Shown here piece after piece: positions 7,448-16,940 of a stretch of DNA of 64,000 bases. Source of the stretch: DAIDKA01 sp035487155 (GTDB lineage: Bacteria > Pseudomonadota > Gammaproteobacteria > Steroidobacterales > Steroidobacteraceae). Position 1 is the first letter of the stretch. The number at the start of each line of letters is the position of its first letter. The notes beneath the pieces were generated by a model that saw nothing but the letters and a program-made list of their open reading frames with translations, made no database searches and was not told the origin of the DNA. The position numbers were made by a program, and so were the translations under genes. The stretch is from the NCBI GenBank assembly GCA_035487155.1, contig DATHMK010000039.1, forward strand, positions 1 to 64,000, given 5' to 3'.

Positions 7448-8308
7448 TCAGTTTGCAGCGGCCAGACACACCACGCCCAGCACGATACTGAGCGCACCGA
7501 TGAGGCGGATCCAGCCGACGGGTTCCTTGAGCAGGCGACTGCCGAAGTAGGTTCCAATCAATGTAGCCAGTTCGCGCGCCGGAGCCACATGACTGATGGG
7601 CGCGATGGTCATGGCCCACAGCACCAGGATGTAACCCAGCGGCCCGAGCACGCCCACCGTCAGGGCGGCACGACCATATTCGCGGATCTCCCCGCGCAGC
7701 TGCGGGCGGTCGGCGAGCGCGCGCGGCGCGAGCACGACGGCGCGAAACAGATTGCCGCTGTAGTCCACCACTATCGGGGAGATCGCCAGGAACTTGACGG
7801 CCCAACCATCATTCAAGGTATAGCTGGCAATGCAGGTTCCCGTGAGCAGGCCCCATAGGATTCCGGCGCGCGGGGAGTGCAGCCGGGTGCGTCCGAGGTC
7901 GGCGACCAGTGCAATGCCCAGGACCACCAGCAGCACTCCGATCACGGGGATCAAGCCGGTTCTTTCGCCCAAAAACCATGTCGCCCCGGCAAAGGACAGC
8001 AAGGGTCCGGTGCCGCGCGCAATGGGGTACACCAGCGACAGGTCGGCCGCGCGGTATCCGGCCTGGAGCGAGAGGGAGTAGGCCAGGTGCAGCAGGACCG
8101 TGGCGCCCAGCGCCAGCCAGGGTAGCGGCCCGGGGGGCCAATGGCTGTGCAGCAGGACCCAAATCACCGGGCCCATCCACATCACCAGCGAGGCCGTCGA
8201 GTACAGCCACACAAAGTGTGCTGAGCGGGCCGCCGATTTTGCGACCAGGTTCCAGCTCGCATGGGTCAATGCGGCCAGCAGGACGGCGAGCAATGCGGCG
8301 AGAGGCAT
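7448..8308 (-). CDS. EamA/DMT-superfamily transporter
   Basis: 286 residues with about ten hydrophobic segments arranged as two EamA repeats, the usual size for inner-membrane drug/metabolite transporters of the RhaT/YdcZ sort. The first repeat contains ALTHASWNLVAKSA and ARGTGPLLSFAGATWFLGER; the second contains YDV-free but equivalent APARELATLIGTYFGSRLLKEP and ends with GALSIVLGVVCL. These are secondary transporters or exporters of small metabolites; the substrate cannot be inferred. It follows the RND operon on the same strand by 57 bp, so read-through from mdtC is possible. Confidence 0.9.
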   Translation of the reverse strand: MPLAALLAVLLAALTHASWNLVAKSAARSAHFVWLYSTASLVMWMGPVIWVLLHSHWPPGPLPWLALGATVLLHLAYSLSLQAGYRAADLSLVYPIARGTGPLLSFAGATWFLGERTGLIPVIGVLLVVLGIALVADLGRTRLHSPRAGILWGLLTGTCIASYTLNDGWAVKFLAISPIVVDYSGNLFRAVVLAPRALADRPQLRGEIREYGRAALTVGVLGPLGYILVLWAMTIAPISHVAPARELATLIGTYFGSRLLKEPVGWIRLIGALSIVLGVVCLAAAN

Positions 8309-8365
8309 CCGATCTTCCGTTAGGGCCGGGGGATGGACCTCCCCTATAGAGAGTTGAGGGCGGAG

Positions 8366-11300
8366 CTAGAGGGCGGCGGCAGCGCCTTGGGGGTTCGCGG
8401 TGGCCCGCAGCTGCTGCTGCTGACGAGCGCGGCGTTTGGCACCGATGCGGCGGATGTACAGATAGACCACCGGGGTGGTGTAGAGGGTCAGCAGCTGGCT
8501 GACGATGAGGCCGCCGACGATGGAGATGCCCAGCGGGCGACGCAGTTCGGTGCCGTCGCCCGATGACAGCGCCAGCGGCAGGGCGCCCGCAATGGCGGCA
8601 CAGGTGGTCATCATGATGGGCCGGAAGCGCAGTGAACAGGCGCGCGCGATGGCATCACGGGGTACCAGGCCCAGGTTGCGTTCCGCATCCAGCGCGAAGT
8701 CCACCATCATGATGGCGTTCTTCTTGACGATGCCGATGAGCAGCATGATGCCCAGGAAGGCCACCAGACTCAGTTCGGTATTGGTGAGCAGCAGTGCCAG
8801 CAGTGCCCCCAAACCCGCCGAGGGAATGGTGGAAATGATGGTGATGGGCTGGGTGAAACTCTCATAGAGCATGCCCAGCACCACATAGATCGCCACCAAT
8901 CCGGCCAGCAGGATCAGCGGCTGGGCGCTGGAGGATTGCTGGAACAGCTGCGTGGTCCCGTATGCGCTGCCGTGGATGCTGATGGGCATGTGGATGCGCG
9001 CCATGGTCTGCTCGATCGCCGCCAGCGCCGTTCCCAGCGCCACACCGGGCGCCAGATTGTAGGAAAAGGAGGTGGAGATCGACGTGCCGGTATGGTTGAC
9101 GCTGACCGGAGTGGTGGAGGTGGTGTAATGGCTGAAGGCCGAGAACGGCACCACCGGTTCGGCCGCCAGGCTGATCGCGGCGCCGGTGGAGGTATTGCCG
9201 CGACCGGCATTCGCCAGCGAGTTGGAAGCGAGATTGCGCGCAGCGTCCTCGGCGACGGCGCTGGCCGAGGTGGTCACGCCCTTGAATGAAGTGGTGCCGG
9301 CCACCGCCTGGGTGGCCTGGGTCCCGGAGATCTGGCCGCCCGAGGTACTCAGGAACATACCCCGCAGCACTTCCGGGTTCAGCGAGTACTGGGGTGCCAC
9401 TTCCAGCACCACGTGGTACTGCTGCGGACTGTACGGATTGTAGATCGTTGAGGTCAGTGCCTGGGTGAAGGAGTCGCCCAGCGAACTATCGATGATGCTT
9501 TCGTTCAGTCCCAGGCGCGAGGCAGCATCCCGGTCCACGATGAGATCGGTCTCCAGGCCGCCGGGCTGCAGGTCGGTGTCCACGTCGGTCACTTCCGGCA
9601 CATCCTGCAGGGCAAGCTTCAGTTTCTGCGACCAGTCACGCAGCTCGCTCAGATCATCGCCCAGCAAAGTGTACTGATACTCGGAGTTGGCCTGGCGACC
9701 GCCGCCGCCACCGCCCAGATCCTGAACCGCCTGCAGGAAGGTAATGACGCCGTCGACCTTGTTCAGCTGCGGGCGCAGCCGGTTGATCACCTGGTCAGCC
9801 GAGATGTGACGCTCGGAGAGCGGCTTGAGCGTCACGTTGAACTGGGCGCTGGCGTTGCCGTTGAAGCCGCCGCCACCCACGGCTCCGGCCACGCTGTCCA
9901 CCGCCGGGTCGGACTCGATGATCTTGGTGACCTGCTGCAGCTTGCCTTTGATCATCGCGAAGGACGCCATGGCATCCCCGCGCATTCCGCCCTGCAGCTG
10001 ACCGGTGTCCTGCTGCGGCATGAATCCCTTTGGCAGAACTACGAACAGGTAGCCGGTGAGGAAGATGGTTGCGAACAGCGACAGCACCGTCAGCAGCGGG
10101 TGATTCAGCGGAAAGCTGAGCGTGCGCTCGTAGCCCTGACGCATGGACTCGAAGCCACTGTTGAAGCTGCGCGCGAATGCGTTGGGCCTGCGGTGGCTGT
10201 CGCGCCCCAGCAGACGCGAGCACATCATCGGGGTCGTGGTCAGTGACACCAGCAGGGAGATCATGATCGCGACGGACAGGACTACCGTGAATTCCTTGAA
10301 CAGCCGCCCGGGGATGCCACCCAGGAACTGGAACGGCAGGAACACGGCGACCAGTGACAGGCTCATGGAGATGACGGTGAAGCCCACCTCGCGGGCGCCG
10401 AGCAGGGCGGCCTGCATGGGGTTGACGCCGTTTTCGATGTGGCGAGTGGAGTTCTCCATGACCACGATGGCATCGTCGACCACGAAACCTGTGGCGATGG
10501 TCATGGCCATCAGCGAGAAATTATCCAGGCTGTATCCGGCCAGGTACATGACGCCAAAAGTGCCCAGCAGGGAGACCGGCACCACGACCGCCGGAATCAG
10601 CGCGGCACGGAAACTGTTCAGGAAAATATAGACCACCAGGATGACCATCAGCACCGCAATGATCAAGGTCTGCTCGACCTGGTGCAGCGAGCCACGGATG
10701 GTGATGGAGCGGTCCTGAACGACCGCCACGTCGATGTTCTTGTCGATGTCGCCCTTGAGCTCCGGCAGCTCTTTTTTCACCGCATCGACCACTTCGACGA
10801 TGTTGGCGCCGGGCTGCTGGAACACCTGGACGGTGATGGCGGCCTTGTCGTTGTAGAGTCCATAGGTGCGACGGTTCTCGGTGGCACCGTCCTCCTTGTC
10901 GAAGACCTGCGCCACATCGCTGAGACGGATCACTGCGCCATCGCGGCTGCCGATGATCAGGTCCCGATACTGCGAGGCCTCGCGGGCGTTGTCATTGGTA
11001 TAGATCTGGTAGTGCAGATCTCCCACCTCGATGGCGCCCTTGGGCGCGTTGGCATTCGCGTTCGAGATCGCGGCCGCGACATCCTGCAGCGCGATGCCAT
11101 ATTTCGACAACGCCAGGGGATTGATCTCGACCCGCACCGCGGGCAGGGCGCTGCCGTTGATATTGACGACGCCGACGCCGGTGATCTGTGACAGACGCTG
11201 GGAGATCACGGCATCGGCCGCGTCGTAGATCTGACCCTGGGTGAGGACGTTCGAGGTGAGCGCCAGCGTCATAACCGGGTTCTGGGCGCTGTTGACCTTG

Positions 11301-11689
11301 CGGTACGAGGGGTTGCGCGTCAGCGCCGAGGGCAGGTCCGCATGCGCTGCTTCGATGGCGGCCTGGACATCCCGGGCGGCGCCGTCGATGTCGCGATCGA
11401 TGCCAAAGGTCAGCTGGATGTTGCTGCTGCCGACGCTGCTCGAGGAGGTCATGTCGTCAACGTCGGCGATGGCGCCCAGGTGCCGTTCCAGGGGCGTGGC
11501 CACGGTTGCTGCCATCACTTCCGGGCTGGCGCCCGGCAGGCTCGCGGAAACGAAGATGGCCGGAACGTCGATTTTGGGCAGCGGTGCAACCGGGAGCAGG
11601 TTGAACGCGGCCGCCCCGGCCAACGCCAGTCCCAGCGTCAGCAGCGTGGTCGCGACGGGGCGGGCGATGAACGGTGCGGAGATGTTCAC
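8366..11689 (-). CDS. mdtC: RND multidrug efflux permease, MdtC-like, with an unusual Ala/Ser/Thr-rich insertion
   Basis: Proton-driven inner-membrane efflux permease of the HAE-1 RND family, partner of the MdtB-like subunit and the MdtA-like adaptor upstream. It starts MNISAPFIARPVATTLLTLG, has the intramembrane acidic pair in VDDAIVVMEN (about residue 400), and ends with the usual RRPLGISIVGGLIVSQLLTL block. At 1107 residues it is ~80 longer than E. coli MdtC. Much of the excess is a low-complexity Ala/Ser/Thr/Gly stretch at about residues 787-842, placed just before VPFSAF in the porter/docking region. The start overlaps the mdtB stop by 4 bp, indicating translational coupling. No outer-membrane TolC-type gene is present. 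Confidence 0.93.
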   Translation of the reverse strand: MNISAPFIARPVATTLLTLGLALAGAAAFNLLPVAPLPKIDVPAIFVSASLPGASPEVMAATVATPLERHLGAIADVDDMTSSSSVGSSNIQLTFGIDRDIDGAARDVQAAIEAAHADLPSALTRNPSYRKVNSAQNPVMTLALTSNVLTQGQIYDAADAVISQRLSQITGVGVVNINGSALPAVRVEINPLALSKYGIALQDVAAAISNANANAPKGAIEVGDLHYQIYTNDNAREASQYRDLIIGSRDGAVIRLSDVAQVFDKEDGATENRRTYGLYNDKAAITVQVFQQPGANIVEVVDAVKKELPELKGDIDKNIDVAVVQDRSITIRGSLHQVEQTLIIAVLMVILVVYIFLNSFRAALIPAVVVPVSLLGTFGVMYLAGYSLDNFSLMAMTIATGFVVDDAIVVMENSTRHIENGVNPMQAALLGAREVGFTVISMSLSLVAVFLPFQFLGGIPGRLFKEFTVVLSVAIMISLLVSLTTTPMMCSRLLGRDSHRRPNAFARSFNSGFESMRQGYERTLSFPLNHPLLTVLSLFATIFLTGYLFVVLPKGFMPQQDTGQLQGGMRGDAMASFAMIKGKLQQVTKIIESDPAVDSVAGAVGGGGFNGNASAQFNVTLKPLSERHISADQVINRLRPQLNKVDGVITFLQAVQDLGGGGGGRQANSEYQYTLLGDDLSELRDWSQKLKLALQDVPEVTDVDTDLQPGGLETDLIVDRDAASRLGLNESIIDSSLGDSFTQALTSTIYNPYSPQQYHVVLEVAPQYSLNPEVLRGMFLSTSGGQISGTQATQAVAGTTSFKGVTTSASAVAEDAARNLASNSLANAGRGNTSTGAAISLAAEPVVPFSAFSHYTTSTTPVSVNHTGTSISTSFSYNLAPGVALGTALAAIEQTMARIHMPISIHGSAYGTTQLFQQSSSAQPLILLAGLVAIYVVLGMLYESFTQPITIISTIPSAGLGALLALLLTNTELSLVAFLGIMLLIGIVKKNAIMMVDFALDAERNLGLVPRDAIARACSLRFRPIMMTTCAAIAGALPLALSSGDGTELRRPLGISIVGGLIVSQLLTLYTTPVVYLYIRRIGAKRRARQQQQLRATANPQGAAAAL

Positions 11690-14600
11690 GTCGGCTGGTC
11701 CGCCAGTGCTCCAGGCGCGGTGTGGTCAGCGGTTTTTCTGCCGGCCAGGCGTTTGGCGATCCGGTCAAAGGCCAGGTAGATGACCGGGGTGGTGAACAGT
11801 GTCAGCACCTGGCTCACCAGCAGGCCACCGACAATGGTGACGCCCAGGGGATGGCGCAGCTCCGAACCGGTGCCGGTGCCGAACATCAGCGGCAGGGCGC
11901 CGAAGATGGCCGCGACCGTGGTCATCAGGATGGGCCTGAAGCGCAGCAGGCAGGCCTGGTAGATCGCCTCGCGCGGCGCCATGCCCTGGTTGCGCTCCGC
12001 GTCGATGGCGAAGTCGATCATCAGGATCGCGTTCTTCTTGACGATGCCGATCAGCAGGATGATGCCGATCAGGGCGATGATGGTCAGATCATCGCCGAAC
12101 ACGATCAGCGCCAGCAGCGCCCCGATGCCCGCCGAGGGCAGCGTCGACAGGATGGTAACCGGGTGAATGAAGCTCTCGTACAGCACACCCAGCACGATGT
12201 ACATCACCAGTACCGCGGCCAACAGCAGCAGCAGCTCGTTGGAGAGGTTGTTGCGGAAGGCCAGCGCAGCGCCTTCGAAAGTCGTCGAGATGGTATCCGG
12301 CATCTGCAAGGACTGCTCGACCGATTCGATGGCATCCACCGCCGAGCCCAGCGAGGCATCCGGTGCCAGGTTGAATGAGACCGTGGCGGCCGGGAACTGC
12401 GCCAGGTGGTTGATCAGCAGCGGCTTGGCCTGCATTTCCAGTTTGGCCAGCGCCGACAACGGGACCTGTCCGCCGGCTGCCGAGGGTACATAGAGCGACT
12501 GGATGGAATCGGTCGAGGCGTAGCTCTTCGGGTCCGCCTCGATGATGACGCGGTACTGGTTCGACTGCGTGAAGATGGTGGAGACGATGCGCTGGCCGAA
12601 GGCATCGTACAGCGCATTGTCCACAGTTCCCACGCTCACACCCAAGCGTGCGGCGGTGTCGCGGTCGATGGTGATGTAGGCCGCCAGGCCGTTGTTTTCC
12701 AAATTGCTGACGACATCGGCGAGCTCCGGGCGCTCGCGCAGTGCCGCCACCAGTTTCGGCGTCCAGGTACTCAAGGTGTCGGCGTCGGCGCTCTCCAGGA
12801 TGAACTGGTACTGCGTGCGGCTGACGGTATTGTCCAGCGACAGATCCTGCGAGGGCTGCATGTACAGGGTGATGCCCTGGACACCGGCCGTTTCCTGTTG
12901 CAGGCGGCGGATGACGCCCGTGACCGTATCGCTGCGTTCATCGCGGGGCTTGAGATTGATCAGGAAGCGGCCGCTGTTGAGGGTGACATTGCTGCCGTCG
13001 ACGCCGATGAAGGACGACAGGCTCACGACATCCGGATCCTTGAGCACTGCGGCGGCAAGCGCTTGCTGACGCTCCGCCATCGACTGGTAGGAAATGGATT
13101 CGGTGGCCACCGACACGCCCTGGATGAGGCCGGTGTCCTGGTCGGGAAAGAAGCCCTTGGGAATCAGGATGTACAGACCCGCCGTAACGACCAGCGTGGC
13201 CACTGCCACATACAGGGTCAGACGCTGGTGGTCCAGTACCCAGGTGAGCTGACGTCCGTACCAGGCAATGGTGGGCTCCAGCCATTTGGATTGATCTTCA
13301 TGGGCGCCGCCGTCGACCTTGCGCTGCTTGATGATCAGCGCACACAGCATCGGGACCAGAGTCAGCGATACCACGGCCGAGATGATGATGGTCACTGCAA
13401 GGGTCACCGCGAATTCGCGGAACAGCCGTCCGACAACATCCTGCATGAACAGCAGTGGAATGAGCACCGCCAGCAGCGAGACGGTCAGTGAGATGATGGT
13501 GAAGCCGATCTGGCCGGCGCCCTTCAGGGCGGCATCCAGCGGTGGCTCGCCCGCCTCGATGTAGCGGGAGATGTTCTCGATCATGACGATGGCATCGTCC
13601 ACCACGAAACCGGTGGCGATGGTCAGCGCCATCAGCGACAGATTGTTGAGGCTGTACCCGGCCAGGTACATGACCGCAAAGGTTCCGATCAGGGACAGCG
13701 GCACCGAAAGGCTGGGAATCAGGGTTGCACGTAGGTCGCGCAGGAACAGGAAGATGACCAGCACCACCAGCAGCACGGCCAGGATCATCTCGAACTGCAC
13801 ATCCTTGATCGAGGCGCGGATGGTGATGGTGCGGTCGGTGAGCACCTTCACATCTACGCCCGCCGGTAGCGTTGATTTGAGACTCGGCAGCATCGCCTGA
13901 ATCTCATTGACCACGTCCACCACGTTGGCGCCGGGCTGGCGCTGCACGTTGATGATGAGCGCGGGGGTGGTGTTCATCCACGCGCCCAGTTTGGTGTTCT
14001 CCGGCGCCTCGATCAGCGTGGCGACGTCCTTGAGCCGCACGGGCGCACCGTTGCGGTAGGCGACGACGATCTCGGCATACTCGCTGGCGCTGCGCAGCTG
14101 GTCGTTGGTGTTGATGGTATAGGCGCGCGTGGGCCCGTCGAAGGTGCCCTTGGGCCCGTTCTGGTTGGCGACGCTGATCGTGGTGCGCAGGTCATCCAGG
14201 TTCAACCCGTAGGCCGCCAGCGCGCGCGGGTTGACCACGGCGCGCACGGCCGGACGCTGGCCGCCGCTGATGCTGACCACGCCGACACCCTTCACCTGCG
14301 ACAGTTTCTGCGCGATGCGGATGTCGGCCATGTCCTCGACCTGGGTGAGCGGCATGACCTCGGAGGTCACCCCGAGGGTCAGCACCGGGGCATCGGCCGG
14401 GTTCACCTTGGCGTAGATCGGCGGTGCGGGCAGGTCTGCGGGCAGCAGATTCTGGGCACCGCTGATGGCGGCCTGGACCTCCTCGCCGGCGATATCGATG
14501 GCCAGTGCCAGATCGAACTGCATGGTGATGACGGACGCACCCGCGGAGCTGGTCGAGGTCATCTGGTTCAGTCCGGGCATCTGGCCGAACTGCTTCTCCA

Positions 14601-14799
14601 GCGGCGCGGTGATCGAGGAGGTGATGACCTCGGGACTGGCGCCGGGATAGAAGGTCTGCACCTGAATGGTCGGGTAGGCGACTTCCGGCAGCGCTGCCAG
14701 CGGCAGCTCCTTGTAGCCGAGTGCGCCCACGACCAGGATGGCCACCATCAGCAGCGTGGTGGCTACCGGTCGAAGGACGAATATGCGTGACGGATTCAT
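11686..14799 (-). CDS. mdtB: RND multidrug efflux permease, MdtB-like
   Basis: 1037-residue inner-membrane RND permease, the standard length of MdtB. It opens MNPSRIFVLRPVATTLLMVA, carries the TM4 acidic pair in VDDAIVMIENISRYIE, and has the two large periplasmic loops and the C-terminal GSELRHPLGVTIVGGLLVSQ segment. In E. coli MdtB and MdtC form a B2C heterotrimer exporting bile salts, novobiocin and deoxycholate-like compounds; two adjacent, distinct subunits behind one adaptor imply the same architecture here. It follows the adaptor gene by 33 bp and overlaps mdtC by 4 bp. Confidence 0.95.
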   Translation of the reverse strand: MNPSRIFVLRPVATTLLMVAILVVGALGYKELPLAALPEVAYPTIQVQTFYPGASPEVITSSITAPLEKQFGQMPGLNQMTSTSSAGASVITMQFDLALAIDIAGEEVQAAISGAQNLLPADLPAPPIYAKVNPADAPVLTLGVTSEVMPLTQVEDMADIRIAQKLSQVKGVGVVSISGGQRPAVRAVVNPRALAAYGLNLDDLRTTISVANQNGPKGTFDGPTRAYTINTNDQLRSASEYAEIVVAYRNGAPVRLKDVATLIEAPENTKLGAWMNTTPALIINVQRQPGANVVDVVNEIQAMLPSLKSTLPAGVDVKVLTDRTITIRASIKDVQFEMILAVLLVVLVIFLFLRDLRATLIPSLSVPLSLIGTFAVMYLAGYSLNNLSLMALTIATGFVVDDAIVMIENISRYIEAGEPPLDAALKGAGQIGFTIISLTVSLLAVLIPLLFMQDVVGRLFREFAVTLAVTIIISAVVSLTLVPMLCALIIKQRKVDGGAHEDQSKWLEPTIAWYGRQLTWVLDHQRLTLYVAVATLVVTAGLYILIPKGFFPDQDTGLIQGVSVATESISYQSMAERQQALAAAVLKDPDVVSLSSFIGVDGSNVTLNSGRFLINLKPRDERSDTVTGVIRRLQQETAGVQGITLYMQPSQDLSLDNTVSRTQYQFILESADADTLSTWTPKLVAALRERPELADVVSNLENNGLAAYITIDRDTAARLGVSVGTVDNALYDAFGQRIVSTIFTQSNQYRVIIEADPKSYASTDSIQSLYVPSAAGGQVPLSALAKLEMQAKPLLINHLAQFPAATVSFNLAPDASLGSAVDAIESVEQSLQMPDTISTTFEGAALAFRNNLSNELLLLLAAVLVMYIVLGVLYESFIHPVTILSTLPSAGIGALLALIVFGDDLTIIALIGIILLIGIVKKNAILMIDFAIDAERNQGMAPREAIYQACLLRFRPILMTTVAAIFGALPLMFGTGTGSELRHPLGVTIVGGLLVSQVLTLFTTPVIYLAFDRIAKRLAGRKTADHTAPGALADQPT

Positions 14800-14832
14800 G
14801 TCGGCCTGCTCAGATCGCAGCCAGCTGCACGC

Positions 14833-16245
14833 TCAACCACCACCGGGAGGTCTGCCGCCGCCGTAGCCGCCGGGCGGCCCGTTGAAGCCGCCCTTGCGCT
14901 TCTTGCCGAAGGGAAAGCGCGGCTGATTCTTGCGTTCGGCCTGCGCCTGGGCGCGGGCCTTGGCAACTTCCGCGGCGGTGGCGTCCGGCAGCTCCACCTG
15001 GGCGCCTTCGCGCAGCCTATCGCCGCCATCGGTCACCACGACATCGTTGAGATCAAGACCCGAACGCACCGCCTGGTTCTCACCGTCCACCACGCCCAGC
15101 ACCACCGGGCGTACGGTGACCGTGTTGTTCGCATTGACCAGGTAGACAAAGGCACTTTGCACGCCATCCGGCGCGCCGCGGCGCACCGCCGCCGCGGGAA
15201 TGACGGTTTGATCCTTCAAGGTCGTGACCACCAGCGACACATTGACGAACTGCCCGGGGAACAGCAGCAGATCGGGATTATCGAAACTGGCGCGCAGCTT
15301 CAAGGTACCCGTGGTGGTGTCGATCAGGTTGTCAGTGGTTGAAAGCGTGCCATCCGCCAGATGCTGCTGGTCAGCCCGTCCGCTGGCATCAACCGCGAGG
15401 GTCGCGCCGGACTTGAGCTGGCGCATGATGTCAGGGACGTTGTCCTCCGGCACTGTGAACAGCACCGAGATCGGTTGCAGCTGGGTGACCACCACGATGC
15501 CGTTGGCATCACCGGGGGTCACATAGTTGCCCGGGTCGACCTGGCGCAGACCGATGCGCCCATTGATGGGTGAGGCGATCTGCGTGTAGGCGAGATTCAG
15601 TTCCGCGGTTTTCACCTGTGCCTTGTCCGAGGCGACGGTCCCGGTGTCCTGGCCGACCGTGGCGCGCTGCGTGTCCACCTGCTGCTGCGAGACCGAGTCC
15701 TGCTTGATCAGATCCTCATAGCGCTTCATGTCCAGCTGCGCATCGGCCAGCAAGGCCTCATCGCGGGCCAGAGTGGCCTTGGCCTGGTCCAGGGCGGCCT
15801 CGTAGGGCCTGGGGTCAATCACGGCGATCAGATCGCCCTTCTTGACCATCTGCCCTTCCTTGAAGTTCACCTTCTCCATGATGCCGCTGATCTGCGTCTT
15901 CACGGTGACTGTCGTCAGTGGAGTGACGGTGCCAAGACCGGGGATGCGTACGACGATGTCGCCCTTCTTGACGGTCGCGATGGAAACGGCAACCGCATTG
16001 TTGCGGAAATTGAATTGGGCGCGCGTATTCGCGGCGCTCTGCTGCCTGGCCCGGTGCAGGAACAGGGCACCACCGCCGACCGCCAGCACCACAATGGCAA
16101 TGAGCAGCCAGTGGCGGCGCAGGAACGCCACCGGTTTGCTGGATGAGGAGACTTCGGTCTCCGGATCATATTCTTTCAGCACATCTTCCCCGCAAGTCGA
16201 AAAATCGGCCGGCACACTGGCATCCGGCTCCCGCGTCGCAAACAT
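14833..16245 (-). CDS. mdtA: RND efflux periplasmic adaptor (membrane fusion protein), MdtA-like
   Basis: 470 residues. A ~40-residue cytosolic N-terminus is followed by one membrane anchor (HWLLIAIVVLAVGGGALFL); there is no lipobox. Then come the HlyD-type half-lipoyl segment (GTVTPLTTVTVKTQISGIM), the helical hairpin around residues 150-200, and the beta-barrel region (LNLAYTQIASPINGRIGLRQ). It links the inner-membrane pump to an outer-membrane channel. The last ~30 residues are a Lys/Gly/Pro-rich tail (KKRKGGFNGPP onward), uncommon in MdtA and probably disordered. First gene of the operon mdtA-mdtB-mdtC; the ATG has no good Shine-Dalgarno sequence, so the start may lie slightly downstream. 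Confidence 0.93.
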   Translation of the reverse strand: MFATREPDASVPADFSTCGEDVLKEYDPETEVSSSSKPVAFLRRHWLLIAIVVLAVGGGALFLHRARQQSAANTRAQFNFRNNAVAVSIATVKKGDIVVRIPGLGTVTPLTTVTVKTQISGIMEKVNFKEGQMVKKGDLIAVIDPRPYEAALDQAKATLARDEALLADAQLDMKRYEDLIKQDSVSQQQVDTQRATVGQDTGTVASDKAQVKTAELNLAYTQIASPINGRIGLRQVDPGNYVTPGDANGIVVVTQLQPISVLFTVPEDNVPDIMRQLKSGATLAVDASGRADQQHLADGTLSTTDNLIDTTTGTLKLRASFDNPDLLLFPGQFVNVSLVVTTLKDQTVIPAAAVRRGAPDGVQSAFVYLVNANNTVTVRPVVLGVVDGENQAVRSGLDLNDVVVTDGGDRLREGAQVELPDATAAEVAKARAQAQAERKNQPRFPFGKKRKGGFNGPPGGYGGGRPPGGG

Positions 16246-16266
16246 GGAGTTGCCATATCAAGTGCT

Positions 16267-16304
16267 CGGGTGTCGGTTCAATTCTATTGCTCGTGTGACA
16301 CCCG
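16267..16304. promoter_or_regulatory. Inverted repeat upstream of the mdtABC operon (candidate operator)
   Basis: CGGGTGTC (16267-16274) and GACACCCG (16297-16304) form a perfect 8-bp inverted repeat with a 22-bp spacer, 22-59 bp before the mdtA start codon. On the minus strand a TTGAAC hexamer lies inside the spacer with a weak AT-rich -10 candidate 16-17 bp further on. The arrangement suits a repressor or activator site over the promoter. No regulator gene is adjacent, and the repeat could be coincidental. Confidence 0.3.
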
Positions 16305-16497
16305 GGCCGGATGCAAGTTTCGGCCCTGACGCTGCCCGTGGAGGCCGGCCCGGCCCCCGCGGAGCCAAAGATTAACACGCAGGATGTCAGGGGTTACGTA
16401 ACAGAATGTGCTGATTAACGAACTGCTGCCCCAGGGTCACCGGCTGCACTTTGGAGGTGTTTGAGCGCCCCTGCCGGACCCCGGAACGTCACAAACC

Positions 16498-16938
16498 TTA
16501 CGGAAAGCTGCGCGCCGCCTGGCCATGTCGTCCCCGGTCCCCGGCGAGGTCAAAACGCGACTTTCCGGGTGGGGCGACCAGCAATGAGGCCCAGCCATCC
16601 GGCGCCCGGGGCGGGTACCACAGCAGGGTCTGCGGATCCAGACGCGCCAGTTGGCGGGTGCCGGCCCAGGCCGCCCCGTCGGTCACGTGCAGTCCTTCAA
16701 ACGGTCCATAGGCGGCCGAGGCCAGGCCGGCATTGTTCTCGAAATAGATGACCACCGGATCCAGGGATTCGGCGCGGGCGAACTCCGCATCACGCAGCAG
16801 CCAGCGCGACATCCAGGTCGCCACCGCGTCATTGCTGGCACCCCGGCAGAGCATGCTGCCGACGAAGCGGAAGAACTCACCCGGTTCGATGCTCTCCGCC
16901 GACCCTTCTCCGGGGGAATAAAACCTCAGTCGCAACAT
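16498..16938 (-). CDS. Unknown protein translationally coupled to the Rieske oxygenase
   Basis: 146 residues, no signal peptide, no Cys cluster. The body alternates short helices (EPGEFFRFVGSML; WMSRWLLRDAEF) with a beta-rich C-terminal half (VVIYFENNAGLASAAYGPF; LLWYPPRAPDGWASLLVAPP). I recognise no family. Its ATG lies 2 bp after the TGA of the Rieske oxygenase gene, so translation is coupled and the product is probably a partner: a small subunit, a chaperone or an enzyme acting on the same substrate. It does not show the cystatin-like fold pattern of ring-hydroxylating dioxygenase beta subunits that I could identify by eye. Confidence 0.75.
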   Translation of the reverse strand: MLRLRFYSPGEGSAESIEPGEFFRFVGSMLCRGASNDAVATWMSRWLLRDAEFARAESLDPVVIYFENNAGLASAAYGPFEGLHVTDGAAWAGTRQLARLDPQTLLWYPPRAPDGWASLLVAPPGKSRFDLAGDRGRHGQAARSFP

Positions 16939-16940
16939 CT

